A stretch of DNA of 64,000 bases from Draconibacterium orientale (GCF_000626635.1 NZ_CP007451.1:868001-932000), one strand, 5' to 3'. Positions 1 through 9,954 are shown, numbered from the stretch's first letter. Translations and numbers: made by a program. Notes: a model not told the origin generated them from the letters alone.

Positions 1-452
1 ATCTGTTTCTGCAGCTGAACAGATTTAATAAACCGAAGTACCGGATAATTCAGATTCAGTTTTCTGACGATATGATTGTGAAGCATGGAATAGGTTTCGA
101 GCAAAACGGTTTTGCCACATCCGTATTTTCCTTGTAACAATAATCCCTTTGTGAGATCGCCGGTGAAAGAAGAATTGCCGGTAACGTACCAGTAAAGTTG
201 TTTTATCACTGGCTTGTTGTATTTGTCGATAACAAAATTCCGGTCCTGATTTCGTTGAGCCAGGCACATGCTCCCAAATGCTTTTATCATGTTTTGAAAT
301 TCAGGATATTCAAAAGGAAAAATTAATCGTCGCCGGCGCATTTTTTCTTTTTCACCGGCAATTATCTTTTGGGCATCGTTGAGCAATACATCACAGAATT
401 TTTGCTTAGTCGAAATCACTTCCTGTGTGGACAAATCCTTTCCCTTTTCCAT
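1..452 (-). CDS. DnaC/IstB-like P-loop ATPase of a mobile element (partial)
   Basis: The reading frame starts at ATG 452 and runs off the left edge, leaving about 150 residues. A Walker A motif GKYGCGKT lies near residue 111, followed by a helix-like stretch, as in DnaC/IstB-type helicase loaders and the ATPases that accompany replication modules of Bacteroidota mobile elements. The start overlaps the end of the upstream DnaD-like gene by 47 bases, which suggests translational coupling. The inferred role is loading a replicative helicase or otherwise supporting element replication. The C-terminal half is outside the window, so the exact subfamily is open. Confidence 0.6.
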   Translation of the reverse strand, partial: MEKGKDLSTQEVISTKQKFCDVLLNDAQKIIAGEKEKMRRRRLIFPFEYPEFQNMIKAFGSMCLAQRNQDRNFVIDKYNKPVIKQLYWYVTGNSSFTGDLTKGLLLQGKYGCGKTVLLETYSMLHNHIVRKLNLNYPVLRFIKSVQLQKQ

Positions 453-810
453 TCGTTTTTGTATTTATGTTTTTGTCTTTAGTATTTATATTATAGGGTG
501 TGAGTCTAGGGTCAGACCTAAGTGCATACCTAGGTGTCAGAATCTGATACTTAGTTTTAACCCTAAATCCACCCCCGGGAACATAGTTTAACAATCCTGC
601 TTCCTTCAACTGTCCACGGGCCGATTTCAGTACCTGCAACGAAATATTGGCATTGGCCGCCAGTCGTTTGTCGGCATATTCGATCCATTCCGGCCATCGT
701 GATCGGTTGGCCACATGAAGCAGAAAGAAATACAACCGGGTCTCGTTTCCGGTAAAATTCAGCTGTTCATCCAATCGCCAGAAGTTGTTAATCAACTCAA
801 ACAGATTCAT
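406..810 (-). CDS. DnaD-like / winged-helix replication protein of a mobile element
   Basis: A 134-residue protein beginning MNLFELINNFW. The central part (about 25-90) reads as a winged-helix domain: a helix-rich start, then ANANISLQVLKSARGQLKEAGLL, which looks like a recognition helix, then a wing. The C-terminal tail is low-complexity and rich in N, T and K. Proteins of this layout (DnaD N-terminal-like) are common upstream of DnaC-like ATPases in Bacteroidota conjugative or mobilizable elements. It overlaps the excisionase-like gene upstream by 4 bases and the ATPase downstream by 47, so the three genes form one operon. The specific function is inferred from family and context only. Confidence 0.6.
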   Translation of the reverse strand: MNLFELINNFWRLDEQLNFTGNETRLYFFLLHVANRSRWPEWIEYADKRLAANANISLQVLKSARGQLKEAGLLNYVPGGGFRVKTKYQILTPRYALRSDPRLTPYNINTKDKNINTKTNGKGKGFVHTGSDFD

Positions 811-1160
811 TGCCTCACACGATTGGGCCGCTTACTGAATGTTGCTTTTGCTTCGTTTTCGATCTCCTGCAGTGTTTTCTTTTTTCCACTGGTGATCCAT
901 TCCAGTAATTCGTCTTCGAAAAAGTAGAGTTGTTTTCCGTTTTTGTAACAGGGAATCATACGCTTGCGCACAAGGGTGTAAACGGTTGGTTTGGCTTTTT
1001 TGATAATCTTACAGGCTTGGTCGATTCCGATCGGAACACGTTTTTGATTTTCAACCGGTGTTTGGCCCTTTTCAACCAAAACTTTTAATTCTGCAACTTC
1101 GGTAACCAGGTGGGCTACGGCCTTGGGTAGGTTTTCAAAAGAAATTTCATTGACATCCAT
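807..1160 (-). CDS. Excisionase-like helix-turn-helix protein (HTH_17 type)
   Basis: A 117-residue protein with an N-terminal coiled-coil-like stretch (VAHLVTEVAELKVLVEKG) and a MerR/excisionase-type helix-turn-helix (about 45-95: GIDQACKIIKKAKPTVYTLVRKRMIPCYKNG), then a basic tail. Such proteins lie at the head of replication or excision operons in Bacteroidota integrative elements, where they act as directionality factors or regulators. It is the first gene of the three-gene operon with the DnaD-like and DnaC-like genes. The assignment is to family, not to a proven role. Confidence 0.65.
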   Translation of the reverse strand: MDVNEISFENLPKAVAHLVTEVAELKVLVEKGQTPVENQKRVPIGIDQACKIIKKAKPTVYTLVRKRMIPCYKNGKQLYFFEDELLEWITSGKKKTLQEIENEAKATFSKRPNRVRQ

Positions 1161-1271
1161 AACTCTATTTTTTAATCGTTATGAAGCAAATAAAGCCAGT
1201 GTTTTTTCTGTGTCGTAAAAACACAGAAGAAACACTTCAAAAACACGGGGAATGATGATTTTTATTTGTGC

Positions 1272-1949
1272 TTATTCTTCGGAAAGATTTTTCCTGATTT
1301 GAATAATACCTCTCTGCTCGTCATCTTTTAAATGCCGTTTAATGGTTTCGGTTTCCACATTACCAAGAATTGAGGGAAAGACTCTTTTGAGAAAGGCTGC
1401 CATTTGCAGCTGATTACCGGTCCTGAAATGGTTCCAGATATTCCAACCGAAATGATAAAGATCGATGCTGTTTAATTCTGTGACTTCTACCGATTGAATT
1501 TCGCTGATCCGCTTCTTCTCGGCATAAGATGTTATGTTCCGGGAAAGCAGGACTAAATCTTTATCGGAGGTATAGGGTGCAAAAACGGTTTGTGTGTATT
1601 GAATTGCGATCGCTTTGTTATTATTTTCCTGATCTGCGATCAGCTGTTTTTGCTTGGTCCTGATTTTATCGATCCTGGCCGAATCATTTGATTTTTTGAT
1701 GGGCTCTGTTACTTGTTTCTCCTTTGGGAAAAACCGTTGCTTAATAAGAGTGAACAGGTCTTTAATGAAAATTGAAAGCAAACCATAAACCAAGACTCCA
1801 AACAAAGTAACAGCAACAAAAACAATGTTCGCAGTGAATTCATCTGCTCCAACACTTATGGCAAACATTCTTGCAAGAATGCCCAATATGATACACCCCA
1901 GTAAAACGGATAAATAAATTACGATATTTTCAAAATATTTGGAGTGCAT
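1272..1949 (-). CDS. Membrane protein of unknown function, mobile-element associated
   Basis: A 225-residue protein with two hydrophobic segments (about 8-30 and 42-62), a basic KQRFFPKEKQ stretch after the second, and a long charged cytoplasmic part. I do not recognise the family. It lies between the replication-type operon and a gene-free stretch and is probably part of the same integrated element. Its start codon is well placed, with an AT-rich upstream region and no Shine-Dalgarno, as usual in this phylum. No function is assigned. Confidence 0.55.
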   Translation of the reverse strand: MHSKYFENIVIYLSVLLGCIILGILARMFAISVGADEFTANIVFVAVTLFGVLVYGLLSIFIKDLFTLIKQRFFPKEKQVTEPIKKSNDSARIDKIRTKQKQLIADQENNNKAIAIQYTQTVFAPYTSDKDLVLLSRNITSYAEKKRISEIQSVEVTELNSIDLYHFGWNIWNHFRTGNQLQMAAFLKRVFPSILGNVETETIKRHLKDDEQRGIIQIRKNLSEE

Positions 1950-2693
1950 CTCTTTTTATCAGTTGATTATAATTGGAACTATTGACTTCTGTAATACCGT
2001 GATTTTTATTGAATCTAACTAATGATATGTGTTTCTAACTATTGCAAGGTAACAAATGTAAATTGAATGTAATAAAAAGTGTTTGCTTTTTGAGTGTTGT
2101 TACTCAAGCCAGTAATTAATACCTGGGAAGTAAATAATCTGAATTGATTCTATTTGAACAAATAAAACATTCCTCAAAAGAAACGAAAAAAGGAAAAAAA
2201 GAAAAGAAAGCCGGGGTGTTGACGGCCGTGGACAAAATGCAGGATTGCCACGGATACCTGTAAACAAACTAGGCCTACCTGCAATATTGCTAATCCGGGG
2301 CATTCATCTTGATCTTGCATTTTCCCAAGCGTGGGCTTTGTGGGGAGGCCGGCTATCTTAGGTTTCTTTTTTGTTTTTCCACCTGTAAAAGTTTTAAAAC
2401 CTGTAAAATCGTTATTTGTGGGCGGGCTAAGGAAAAGTGCAGGACTGTAGTGAAGCGGAAGGATGGCTCTTTTACGTGCGGTACCTGAAGGCGTTTTTCT
2501 CTGTAACGGCGGAAAAAGCGACTGTTCTCCGTGAGTGAGCGAACGGGATCAGGGAGCGTTGGAGCCGGTCAGGGGAAATGGCCGCGGCACGGGAATATGC
2601 TGCAAAAACAATAATATCAGAATTCTTTTACAGACAATATATTATCTATTTTCGTTTATTTTTTGTATTTTTAGCTAATATTTTATCCATAAT
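1950..2693. other. Gene-free stretch inside the mobile element
   Basis: About 740 bases separate the membrane protein from the HipB-like gene. The part from about 2210 to 2600 is clearly richer in G and C than its surroundings and has no convincing reading frame; a 67-codon minus-strand frame at 2100-2303 lacks plausible protein composition. A transfer origin or decayed mobilization genes would fit the position but cannot be shown by eye. The last 60 bases before 2694 are AT-rich and probably hold the hipB promoter. Confidence 0.4.
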
Positions 2694-2966
2694 ATGTATT
2701 CATTAGAACAAACACCTACCGAGGTTAGTAAAAAGTTAGCACAAAGATTTCGTACCCTGCGAAAGCAATCAAAACTATCTCAAAAAGAGATGGCAGAACG
2801 ATCAGGTGTTTCATTGGGTAGTTTAAAGCGGTTTGAAAGAACCGGGAGAATTTCTCTTGAATCACTATTAAAATTAATGCATCTTCTGGGACGATTAAAC
2901 GAAATCGATACTATTCTTTCAATAAATGAAAACCGGGAAGATATTGAAAAACTTTTTTCAAAATAA
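2694..2966 (+). CDS. HipB-like antitoxin, XRE-family repressor
   Basis: A 90-residue protein. Residues about 14-70 form a classical XRE helix-turn-helix (RTLRKQSKLSQKEMAERSGV, then SLGSLKRFERTG). It ends 11 bases before the HipA-like kinase gene, the usual antitoxin-first order of hipBA. HipB binds operators upstream of its own operon and neutralises HipA. No obvious symmetric operator is visible upstream, although the AT-rich 2640-2690 stretch is the likely promoter. The pair lies inside the integrated element and probably stabilises it. Confidence 0.8.
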   Translation: MYSLEQTPTEVSKKLAQRFRTLRKQSKLSQKEMAERSGVSLGSLKRFERTGRISLESLLKLMHLLGRLNEIDTILSINENREDIEKLFSK

Positions 2967-2977
2967 TCTGAAAGTCA

Positions 2978-4207
2978 ATGCCAGCAATAAAGAAAATAAC
3001 AGTATCGCTGTTGCTCGAAGGAGATATAGCAGAAGTGGGAGAACTAGTATTATCTGATAGCAAAATCTATTTTAGATATAATGCAGATTTCCTAAAAAAT
3101 GGCCTCAACCTCTCGCCTATCAAATTGCCATTTACCAATGATATTTTAAGTGCAGACAAAGAACCTTTTGACGGATTATTTGGATTATTTAACGACTCGT
3201 TACCAGATGGATGGGGACGTTTACTTCTTGATCGCTCACTAGCTTCAAAAGGAATCGACATAGCAAGAATTACACCTTTAGACCGGTTGGCATTTGTGGG
3301 CTCTACCGGTATGGGGGCTCTTACCTACAAGCCAGAAATGGAACCTGCTGAAGATACCGGTCTCATTCCTGAACTTGACATACTTGCTTACGAAATGAAT
3401 CAAATCCTACAGGGAACAAGTTCTGATATTATTGAGGAATTATTTATTCTTGGAGGATCATCAGGTGGTGCCCGCCCAAAGGTTTTTGTTGGTTACAATC
3501 CTCATTCCAATGAACTGACTCATGGTTTCGACCATCTGCCAGACGGTTTTGAGGACTGGATTATTAAATTTCCATCATCGTCAGACAATCCGGAAATTGC
3601 CAAAATCGAATTCGCCTATCACAAAATGGCCTTGCAGGCAGGAATAAGAATGAGCAAATGCAGGCTGTTTGAGGGAAAATCAGGAAAGGTATATTTCGGA
3701 ACAAAACGTTTTGATCGGGATTCAGGGAAACGTCTGCATACACATACGGCATCCGGAATTATGCATGACAATTTCAGAATGAGTACTATGGATTATGGCC
3801 ATTTAATGGACTGTGCATTCCGCCTTGAAAAGCATGTAAATGCCTATAAAAAAGTTCTCAGGTTAGCCGCATTCAATGTTTATTCTCACAATCGCGACGA
3901 TCATAGCAAAAATTTCTCTTTCCTGATGAACGCAAAAGGAGAATGGCAATTTGCCCCGGCTTACGACCTGACATTTTCGAATTCGGCCTACGGATTTCAC
4001 AGCACCATGATAGCTGGAGAAAGTCGGAATCCAGGACGAAAGGAACTTTTGAAGTTGGCCGATCATTTTGGATTAAAAAAAGGCAATGTAATTATCGAAG
4101 AAGTTCAAGATGCAATTAACCATTGGCCGTCCATTGCCAAAGAATGCGGAATTTCAAAAACCAACATCCAAAATATCCAGAATGTACTGAATAAAATAAT
4201 GGACTAA
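2978..4207 (+). CDS. HipA-family serine/threonine kinase toxin
   Basis: A 409-residue protein, about the length of E. coli HipA. The N-terminal HipA domain includes DGLFGLFNDSLPDGWGR (about 65-82). The kinase part has the ATP-binding GGSSGGARPKV motif (about 160), the catalytic NRDDHSKNFSF stretch (about 308; Asp and Asn of the HipA catalytic loop) and the metal-binding FAPAYDLTFS. HipA kinases phosphorylate glutamyl-tRNA synthetase or related targets and induce growth arrest. All visible key residues are present, so the toxin looks intact. It is co-transcribed with the HipB-like gene. Together they form a toxin-antitoxin cargo of the integrated element. Confidence 0.88.
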   Translation: MPAIKKITVSLLLEGDIAEVGELVLSDSKIYFRYNADFLKNGLNLSPIKLPFTNDILSADKEPFDGLFGLFNDSLPDGWGRLLLDRSLASKGIDIARITPLDRLAFVGSTGMGALTYKPEMEPAEDTGLIPELDILAYEMNQILQGTSSDIIEELFILGGSSGGARPKVFVGYNPHSNELTHGFDHLPDGFEDWIIKFPSSSDNPEIAKIEFAYHKMALQAGIRMSKCRLFEGKSGKVYFGTKRFDRDSGKRLHTHTASGIMHDNFRMSTMDYGHLMDCAFRLEKHVNAYKKVLRLAAFNVYSHNRDDHSKNFSFLMNAKGEWQFAPAYDLTFSNSAYGFHSTMIAGESRNPGRKELLKLADHFGLKKGNVIIEEVQDAINHWPSIAKECGISKTNIQNIQNVLNKIMD

Positions 4208-4390
4208 CTTATATATTCAATGGTAAAGCATCTACAAATTAATCACTATAATTCTTCCGGTATCAGTACATGTACCACTAGCAGTACCAGATCTGATACA
4301 GGTAACATATCAGACTTTGTTCAAGATGGAGCAGAAGCAACTTTATGAGCTCTAAAGAATGTATTAAACTCTTTAAATTTGTCATTTATT

Positions 4391-4413
4391 GAGTAGTCTT
4401 ACTACTCGTTTTT
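4391..4413 (+). terminator. Rho-independent terminator after hipBA
   Basis: GAGTAGT at 4391-4397 pairs with ACTACTC at 4401-4407 across a 3-base loop and is followed by GTTTTTG. It lies 180 bases after the HipA stop. The rest of 4208-4575 is AT-rich with no convincing gene; an attachment site could lie here, but no repeat marks one. Confidence 0.6.
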
Positions 4414-4575
4414 GTATTTAAAAAAAGCAATAGTGTGGTTATTCCTTTTCGCTTTTTTTTAGACTTTTCAAAATACAATCTCAAAAAAAAACATGAATTA
4501 AAAATTGAATATCTGAAAAGCGTTCTAAAACTTTAATTAAATGAATCTGCTGAGCTAAAATGAAATATTGAAAGA

Positions 4576-5835
4576 CTATTTCTTTAAGTTTTTGATGTCA
4601 TCTAATTTTATGGCTTGTGCTGCTTTGTTTTTCTTCTCGTCCACCACTTTTGCATAAATCTGAGTGGTTTTTACATTCGTATGTCCAAGCATTTTACTAA
4701 CCGTATAGATATCCGTTCCGCTTGATAATTGCAGGGTTGCAAATGTATGTCTGAAATTATGAAATGTGATCTTCTTTTTGATACCTGCAGCTTCAATCCA
4801 ATTTTTTAACGGCCGCGAAATCCATGCCGGTCCCGGCAAATCGTCAAAGACTAATTGCTCTGGCGTTCCTACTTCCCCACAAAGCTGCAAGGCTTGTTCT
4901 GAGATCGGAGTGTACTCAAATCCTTTGGTTTTCTGTTGTGTAAATTGTAATCGCGCCTGATCTCCATCAACAATTATTTCATTCCATTTTAATTGCTGAA
5001 TATCGATAAGCCTCAATCCTGTTAGAGCAGAGAAAAGCGCAGCTCTTTTAAGAATATCACGTTCACAGGGCGTGGCTACAAGTTTATTTAGTTCCTCTAC
5101 GGTTAGGTATTCCCTACGAGATTCCTGCCATTGAATTCCTTTTATCTTAGCAGATAAATCACTAGCCAGATATCCATCAACAAAGGCCTGTTTAAGCGCT
5201 GCCTTAAAAACAGAAAAGTAGGTAGATGCGGAATTATGGGATAGCTTACCACCTTTGTTACCTCCCCGCGGTGCTGACAAGAGAAAAAGTCTGAAATTTT
5301 CAGCCAGACTTAAATTTAATTCTGAAAATAAAAGTGTATCTCCTGCATATAGTTTTAGGAACTCAATGGAACGTTCCCAATTTATTAAAATAGATTTCGA
5401 GCTATTTGAATGACGTTTATAAGTTACTTTGGTAAAGTAATCGATAAAATTCTGCTGCAATCGTTCCTTTTGCTCAGCCTGAGCGCTTTCGGTATCATTG
5501 TATAGATCCGCATGATCATATTCGCGTTGTCGGAGCTTACGAACGCCATCAGCATATAACATGCTTTCTCTATCAACTTCACTCTTACAAATAATTATTC
5601 CATTATCATCGCGTTTGGGTTTGTAGGTTTTTATTCCCTTGGCGTTGATCCGAGCATTCCCCTTTTTATTCCATACCACTGTAGTTACACTTCTATTAAG
5701 GTATTCCCGAATACGCTGAGGCGTTTTCTTACCTGGGACAAACACAGGATAACTCTCTAAATAAATGTACCACTCATTTCTATTTTCAGCCTTGCGAAGC
5801 CTAACGGTTACTTTAGTTTTTGATAATTGTTTCAT
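4576..5835 (-). CDS. Tyrosine recombinase (integrase) of the left mobile element
   Basis: A 419-residue protein with the Bacteroidota integrase layout: an N-terminal arm-binding region, a SAM-like core-binding domain (about 130-220) and a C-terminal catalytic domain. The active-site residues can be read: Arg in [16 protein letters not shown], HxxR in [12 protein letters not shown], His in [11 protein letters not shown] and the nucleophile Tyr in QIYAKV. It integrates and excises the element at the left of the window. It lies directly downstream (11 bases) of the zinc-finger/HTH gene, so the two form an operon. The right end of the element should lie between 6411 and dnaK. Confidence 0.9.
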   Translation of the reverse strand: MKQLSKTKVTVRLRKAENRNEWYIYLESYPVFVPGKKTPQRIREYLNRSVTTVVWNKKGNARINAKGIKTYKPKRDDNGIIICKSEVDRESMLYADGVRKLRQREYDHADLYNDTESAQAEQKERLQQNFIDYFTKVTYKRHSNSSKSILINWERSIEFLKLYAGDTLLFSELNLSLAENFRLFLLSAPRGGNKGGKLSHNSASTYFSVFKAALKQAFVDGYLASDLSAKIKGIQWQESRREYLTVEELNKLVATPCERDILKRAALFSALTGLRLIDIQQLKWNEIIVDGDQARLQFTQQKTKGFEYTPISEQALQLCGEVGTPEQLVFDDLPGPAWISRPLKNWIEAAGIKKKITFHNFRHTFATLQLSSGTDIYTVSKMLGHTNVKTTQIYAKVVDEKKNKAAQAIKLDDIKNLKK

Positions 5836-5846
5836 GGGGTATTAGT

Positions 5847-6410
5847 TTATTTCGATTCGTAGATACTATCAATTTCTGTTTTGGGAGCATATACGTATTT
5901 CCCAATCTGCCGAATAGGAATGGAGAATTTACGAATATGTTTATAAACAGAACTAGCCGATATACCGAATTTTTGAGTAATCTCCCCAATCGTGTAACAA
6001 TCTTCAGGCTCCAAGCGATATAGCTTTACCTTCGAATTCTTTTTAGTTGTAGATCTTTCTTTTTTAATCGGGAACATTTGCTCAACTGCCTTTCTTTCTA
6101 TTCGTACTAGACGAGTTCCAAGATTGATTGCAGGTATTCGACCTTGACGCACAAGTCTATACAATGTACTTTTCGCCACACCAAAAAGGATTATTGCTTC
6201 TGGTACCGATAAATACATTCGGTCCTTTGGAATTCTTTCTGCCAATGCCTTTCGTTGTTCCTCTTTTTTCTTTTCTGCTTTTCTTTTTCGATAGGCAGTA
6301 TCACTACAAGTTTTGGAACAGTAGACCGAGTTCACTGTTTTCGGAATAAAAGGCTCTTTACAAACCTCACAATTCTTCTGAATTTTGCTTATCACCATCT
6401 TTACCTGCAA
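5847..6410 (-). CDS. Zinc-finger plus double helix-turn-helix DNA-binding protein
   Basis: A 187-residue protein. Residues about 13-45 contain CEVCKEPF...YCSKTCS, a small zinc-binding knuckle. Two excisionase-type helix-turn-helix units follow: about 66-112 (YLSVPEAIILFGVAKSTLYRLVRQGRIP) and about 137-182 (CYTIGEITQKFGISASSVYKHIRKFSIP). Proteins of this kind precede integrase genes in many Bacteroidota elements and probably act as excision or regulatory factors. Three 10-bp repeats lie immediately upstream of its start and may be its own operator. Confidence 0.75.
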   Translation of the reverse strand: MQVKMVISKIQKNCEVCKEPFIPKTVNSVYCSKTCSDTAYRKRKAEKKKEEQRKALAERIPKDRMYLSVPEAIILFGVAKSTLYRLVRQGRIPAINLGTRLVRIERKAVEQMFPIKKERSTTKKNSKVKLYRLEPEDCYTIGEITQKFGISASSVYKHIRKFSIPIRQIGKYVYAPKTEIDSIYESK

Positions 6411-6416
6411 TTAAGT

Positions 6417-6446
6417 ACTCATAAGTAGTCATAAGAACTCATAAGT
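6417..6446 (-). promoter_or_regulatory. Three 10-bp direct repeats upstream of the zinc-finger/HTH gene
   Basis: ACTCATAAGT, AGTCATAAGA and ACTCATAAGT follow each other without gaps, so the TCATAAG core recurs once per helical turn. They lie 6-36 bases upstream of the start codon of the minus-strand DNA-binding gene. This is a likely operator or excisionase-binding array; function is inferred from position. Confidence 0.5.
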
Positions 6447-6543
6447 TCCACTTCAACGCTAATTAAGTTCCGGTACAAATATGGCACTAATATAAGCTAA
6501 AAATACATGAAAAACAATTTAACAAAATCAAGCAACCACAAAC

Positions 6544-6577
6544 AAAAAAACGCAGTAAGTCAGAAACTTACTGCGTT
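6544..6577 (-). terminator. dnaK: Rho-independent terminator of dnaK
   Basis: CGCAGTAAGT at 6551-6560 pairs perfectly with ACTTACTGCG at 6566-6575 around a 5-base loop. On the minus strand the stem is followed by a run of seven T. It lies 35 bases after the dnaK stop. Confidence 0.9.
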
Positions 6578-6611
6578 TTACTAATTATTGATTATCCTTA
6601 ATAATCGTACC

Positions 6612-8525
6612 CTATTTGACTTCTTCAAAGTCAACATCAGTTACTTCGCCGTCGTCTTTCGGTTGGTCTTGAGCACCACCTTGTTGGCCGGCATCAGGAC
6701 CTGGCTGTGCACCACCCTGCGCTTGCGAAGCATTGTACATTTCCTGCGAAGCGGCCTGGAAAACAGTGTTCAGCTCGTTCATTGCAGCATCAATTGCAGC
6801 CAAATCTTTTGAAGCATGAGCTTCTTTCAGCTTTTTCAATGCATCTTCAATCGGACCTTTTTTGTCGGCAGGCAATTTGTCACCGTATTCTTTCAACTGC
6901 TTCTCAGTCTGGAAGATCAAACTGTCAGCCTGGTTGATTTTGTCAGCAGTTTCTTTTGCTTTTTTATCGGCTTCAGCATTTGCTTCAGCTTCCGACTTCA
7001 TGCGGTTGATCTCCTCATCCGAAAGACCTGAAGAAGCCTCGATACGGATTGACTGTGATTTACCTGTTGCTTTATCTTTAGCGTGTACGTGCAAAATACC
7101 GTTTGCATCGATATCGAAAGTTACCTCAACTTGTGGTACGCCACGTGGTGCCGGCGGAATTCCGTCTAAGTGGAAACGACCGATAGTTTTGTTACCCGAT
7201 GCAATTGGACGCTCGCCTTGCAGAACATGAATTTCTACTGATGGCTGGTTGTCGGCAGCGGTAGTAAATGTTTCCGATTTTTTAGTTGGGATTGTTGTAT
7301 TCGACTCAATCAACTTGGTCATTACACCACCCATGGTTTCAATACCTAATGAAAGTGGAGTTACGTCAAGCAGAAGAACGTCTTTTACTTCGCCGGTTAA
7401 AACACCACCCTGAATAGCTGCACCAATTGCCACCACCTCATCAGGGTTCACACCTTTTGAAGCTTCTTTTCCAAAGAATTCTTTTACTTTATTCTGAATA
7501 GCAGGAATACGTGTTGATCCACCTACAAGGATTACTTCGTCGATATCGCCTGCTGTCATACCTGCATTTTTCAATGCCTTACGACATGGCTCAATTGTGG
7601 CGTTGATCAATGTATCGGCCAACTGCTCGAATTTTGCACGCGACAATGTTTTCACCAGGTGTTTTGGAATACCATTAACCGGCATAATGTATGGCAGGTT
7701 GATCTCGGTTTGAGAAGAGCTCGACAATTCAATTTTTGCCTTCTCAGCAGCTTCTTTCAAACGTTGCAATGCCATTGGATCTTTGCGCAGGTCGATGCCT
7801 TCTTCGCTGTTAAACTCATCGGCCAACCAGTCGATAATTACCTGGTCGAAATCGTCACCACCAAGGTGTGTATCACCGTCGGTTGATTTTACTTCGAAAA
7901 CGCCATCACCCAACTCCAAAATTGAAATATCGAAAGTACCACCACCAAGGTCGAATACCGCGATTTTCATGTCTCTGTCCATCTTATCCAAACCGTAAGC
8001 CAACGATGCAGCAGTAGGTTCGTTAATGATACGACGCACTTTTAAACCGGCAATTTCACCGGCCTCTTTTGTTGCCTGACGTTGCGAATCGCTAAAGTAA
8101 GCAGGAACAGTTACAACTGCTTCTGTTACTTCTTGTCCAAGATAATCTTCAGCTGTTTTCTTCATTTTCTGAAGTGTCATTGCCGAAATTTCCTGTGGCG
8201 AATATTTACGGTCGTCGATTTCAACACGTGGCGTGTTGTTGTCGCCTTTTACTACTTTATAAGGTACACGGGCAACTTCTTTTGATACCTGATCAAAAGT
8301 TTCTCCCATGAATCGTTTAATCGAGAAGATAGTTTTTGTAGGGTTAGTGATTGCCTGACGTTTTGCAGGATCGCCAACTTTGCGTTCTCCGTTTTCTACG
8401 AAAGCAACGATAGAAGGTGTTGTACGTTTTCCCTCGCTGTTAGGGATAACTACAGGCTCGTTACCTTCCATTACAGAAACGCACGAGTTTGTGGTTCCTA
8501 AGTCAATTCCGATAATTTTTCCCAT
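6612..8525 (-). CDS. dnaK: Chaperone DnaK (Hsp70)
   Basis: A 637-residue protein, the normal DnaK length. The N-terminal ATPase domain has the phosphate-1 motif [11 protein letters not shown] at residues 5-15, the [16 protein letters not shown] motif (about 190) and the adenosine motif [10 protein letters not shown] (about 337). The substrate-binding domain starts after the [19 protein letters not shown] linker (about 385), followed by the helical lid. The C-terminus is Gly/Gln-rich and ends [10 protein letters not shown], as in bacterial DnaK. It is an ATP-dependent cytosolic chaperone for nascent and misfolded proteins. It is transcribed alone, without grpE or dnaJ beside it, as is usual in Bacteroidota. 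Confidence 0.99.
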   Translation of the reverse strand: MGKIIGIDLGTTNSCVSVMEGNEPVVIPNSEGKRTTPSIVAFVENGERKVGDPAKRQAITNPTKTIFSIKRFMGETFDQVSKEVARVPYKVVKGDNNTPRVEIDDRKYSPQEISAMTLQKMKKTAEDYLGQEVTEAVVTVPAYFSDSQRQATKEAGEIAGLKVRRIINEPTAASLAYGLDKMDRDMKIAVFDLGGGTFDISILELGDGVFEVKSTDGDTHLGGDDFDQVIIDWLADEFNSEEGIDLRKDPMALQRLKEAAEKAKIELSSSSQTEINLPYIMPVNGIPKHLVKTLSRAKFEQLADTLINATIEPCRKALKNAGMTAGDIDEVILVGGSTRIPAIQNKVKEFFGKEASKGVNPDEVVAIGAAIQGGVLTGEVKDVLLLDVTPLSLGIETMGGVMTKLIESNTTIPTKKSETFTTAADNQPSVEIHVLQGERPIASGNKTIGRFHLDGIPPAPRGVPQVEVTFDIDANGILHVHAKDKATGKSQSIRIEASSGLSDEEINRMKSEAEANAEADKKAKETADKINQADSLIFQTEKQLKEYGDKLPADKKGPIEDALKKLKEAHASKDLAAIDAAMNELNTVFQAASQEMYNASQAQGGAQPGPDAGQQGGAQDQPKDDGEVTDVDFEEVK

Positions 8526-8682
8526 TGTTATATTTTTTAAGTTTTTATTGTTCTAAAAATTTACGTCAGGAAATAATCAATGACTGTGCCACGCAAAAAT
8601 CGGCGGAATGAATGTAAAATCTGACACACTATTGCCCCGCCGCAATAAAAATCCTGTCATATGTGGTGACAAAACGACAGAA

Positions 8683-8738
8683 ATGAAGGATGAAGGATGA
8701 AGGATGAAGGATTAATGATGAAAGAGTAGTGATGAAGG
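8683..8738. repeat. Low-complexity ATGAAGG tandem repeat in the dnaK upstream spacer
   Basis: Four head-to-tail copies of ATGAAGG (8683-8710) are followed by degenerate copies to 8738. The rest of the 8526-8835 spacer between divergent genes is AT-rich and must hold the promoters of dnaK and the membrane protein, but I see no clear match to the Bacteroidota promoter consensus. Similar GAAGGATT-type runs recur at 10430-10480 and 13700-13755. Confidence 0.7.
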
Positions 8739-8835
8739 ATTATTCGTTCAGCAGGTGGCTTTAAAACAAAACAGAAAATTACCTGCTGAATTGATTTTTA
8801 GCTTAACATAAGAATTAATATTCGACAACTAAACC

Positions 8836-9954
8836 ATGCCTGATATGACAACTAAATCATTACGAACTGAACCACAAAAAAGACTTCAATCGTTAGACGT
8901 ACTGCGCGGATTTGATATGTTTTGGATAACCGGCGGCGGTGCTTTGGCAACTGCTATTTCGCAAATAACCGGTACCGACTGGCTGGGCGAACAAATGCAC
9001 CATGCCGATTGGGCCGGCTTTCATTTCGAAGATCTGATTTTCCCGCTTTTTATGTTTATCGCCGGTGTTGCAATTCCATTTTCGATAAAAGCTAAAATTG
9101 AAAAAAACGTACCTAAGAAACGCCTGGCATTAAAAGCTTTGAAACGAATGGTCATTCTAATCCTCCTTGGAATTCTTTACAATGGTGTTTTCCAAAACGG
9201 ATTTGCCAACGGCCGCATTGCCAGTGTGCTGGGGCAAATTGGTATCGGTTACTTTTTTGCATCACTTATTGTTATTTATTTCCATTCGTTTAAAAGCCGT
9301 ATTTACTGGCTGGCCGGCATACTGGCAGGTTTCGGAATTATCCAGTTGCTTATTCCGGTGCCGGGAGTTGGCGCCGGAGTTCTTACACCCGAAGGATGCA
9401 TAAACGGCTACATCGACCAGCTGTTTTTACCCGGACGGTTATACGGCGGAACCTTCGACCCCGAAGGTATAATGTGCAGCCTTTCTGCAACCGGAATTAC
9501 CTTGATGGGCACCATTGCCGGCAACATTCTGCGAAACCGCAAAACTACCGACTGGCAAAAGATTGGCTACATGACTGCCACCGGAGTTGGGTTGATCGTT
9601 CTGGCGCTTGTCTTTTCTACCTTCTACCCCATCATAAAAAAATGCTGGACTTCAACTTTTAATATGCTTGCCGGTGGAATTAGTTTTCTGCTGATGGCCT
9701 TGTTTTTCCTTATTATCGACCACTGGAAAATACGCAGCTGGGCATTCTATTTCCGGGTAATTGGTATGAACTCCATATTCGTTTACCTTTTTGTGCGCAT
9801 CATTGATATGCAATACATAACCGAATTCTTTTTCGGTTGGATTACCAAACCAATGGGCAATGCAGGTTCATTCCTAATGCTAATACTCGGCCTCGCACTA
9901 ATTTGGGGATTACTTTATTATATGTACAAAAAGAAGATTTTCCTGCGGGTTTAA
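8836..9954 (+). CDS. DUF5009 / heparan-alpha-glucosaminide N-acetyltransferase-like membrane protein (NagX-like)
   Basis: A 372-residue polytopic membrane protein with about ten hydrophobic segments. The N-terminal motif RLQSLDVLRGFDMFWI (about 16-31) is the hallmark of the DUF5009/acyltransferase-3-like family related to lysosomal HGSNAT and bacterial NagX; HHADWAGFHFEDLIFPLFMF (about 55-75) carries the conserved His and Asp. Members are thought to transfer acetyl groups to glucosamine-type sugars across the membrane. Start ATG 8836 is followed by a second possible start three codons later. No sugar-utilisation genes flank it, so the substrate is open. Confidence 0.8.
   Translation: MPDMTTKSLRTEPQKRLQSLDVLRGFDMFWITGGGALATAISQITGTDWLGEQMHHADWAGFHFEDLIFPLFMFIAGVAIPFSIKAKIEKNVPKKRLALKALKRMVILILLGILYNGVFQNGFANGRIASVLGQIGIGYFFASLIVIYFHSFKSRIYWLAGILAGFGIIQLLIPVPGVGAGVLTPEGCINGYIDQLFLPGRLYGGTFDPEGIMCSLSATGITLMGTIAGNILRNRKTTDWQKIGYMTATGVGLIVLALVFSTFYPIIKKCWTSTFNMLAGGISFLLMALFFLIIDHWKIRSWAFYFRVIGMNSIFVYLFVRIIDMQYITEFFFGWITKPMGNAGSFLMLILGLALIWGLLYYMYKKKIFLRV

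Noticed and set aside
2100..2303. 67-codon minus-strand frame
   Set aside because: Low-complexity Phe/Leu/Ser composition and no leader. Looks like a chance frame in a repeat-rich spacer.
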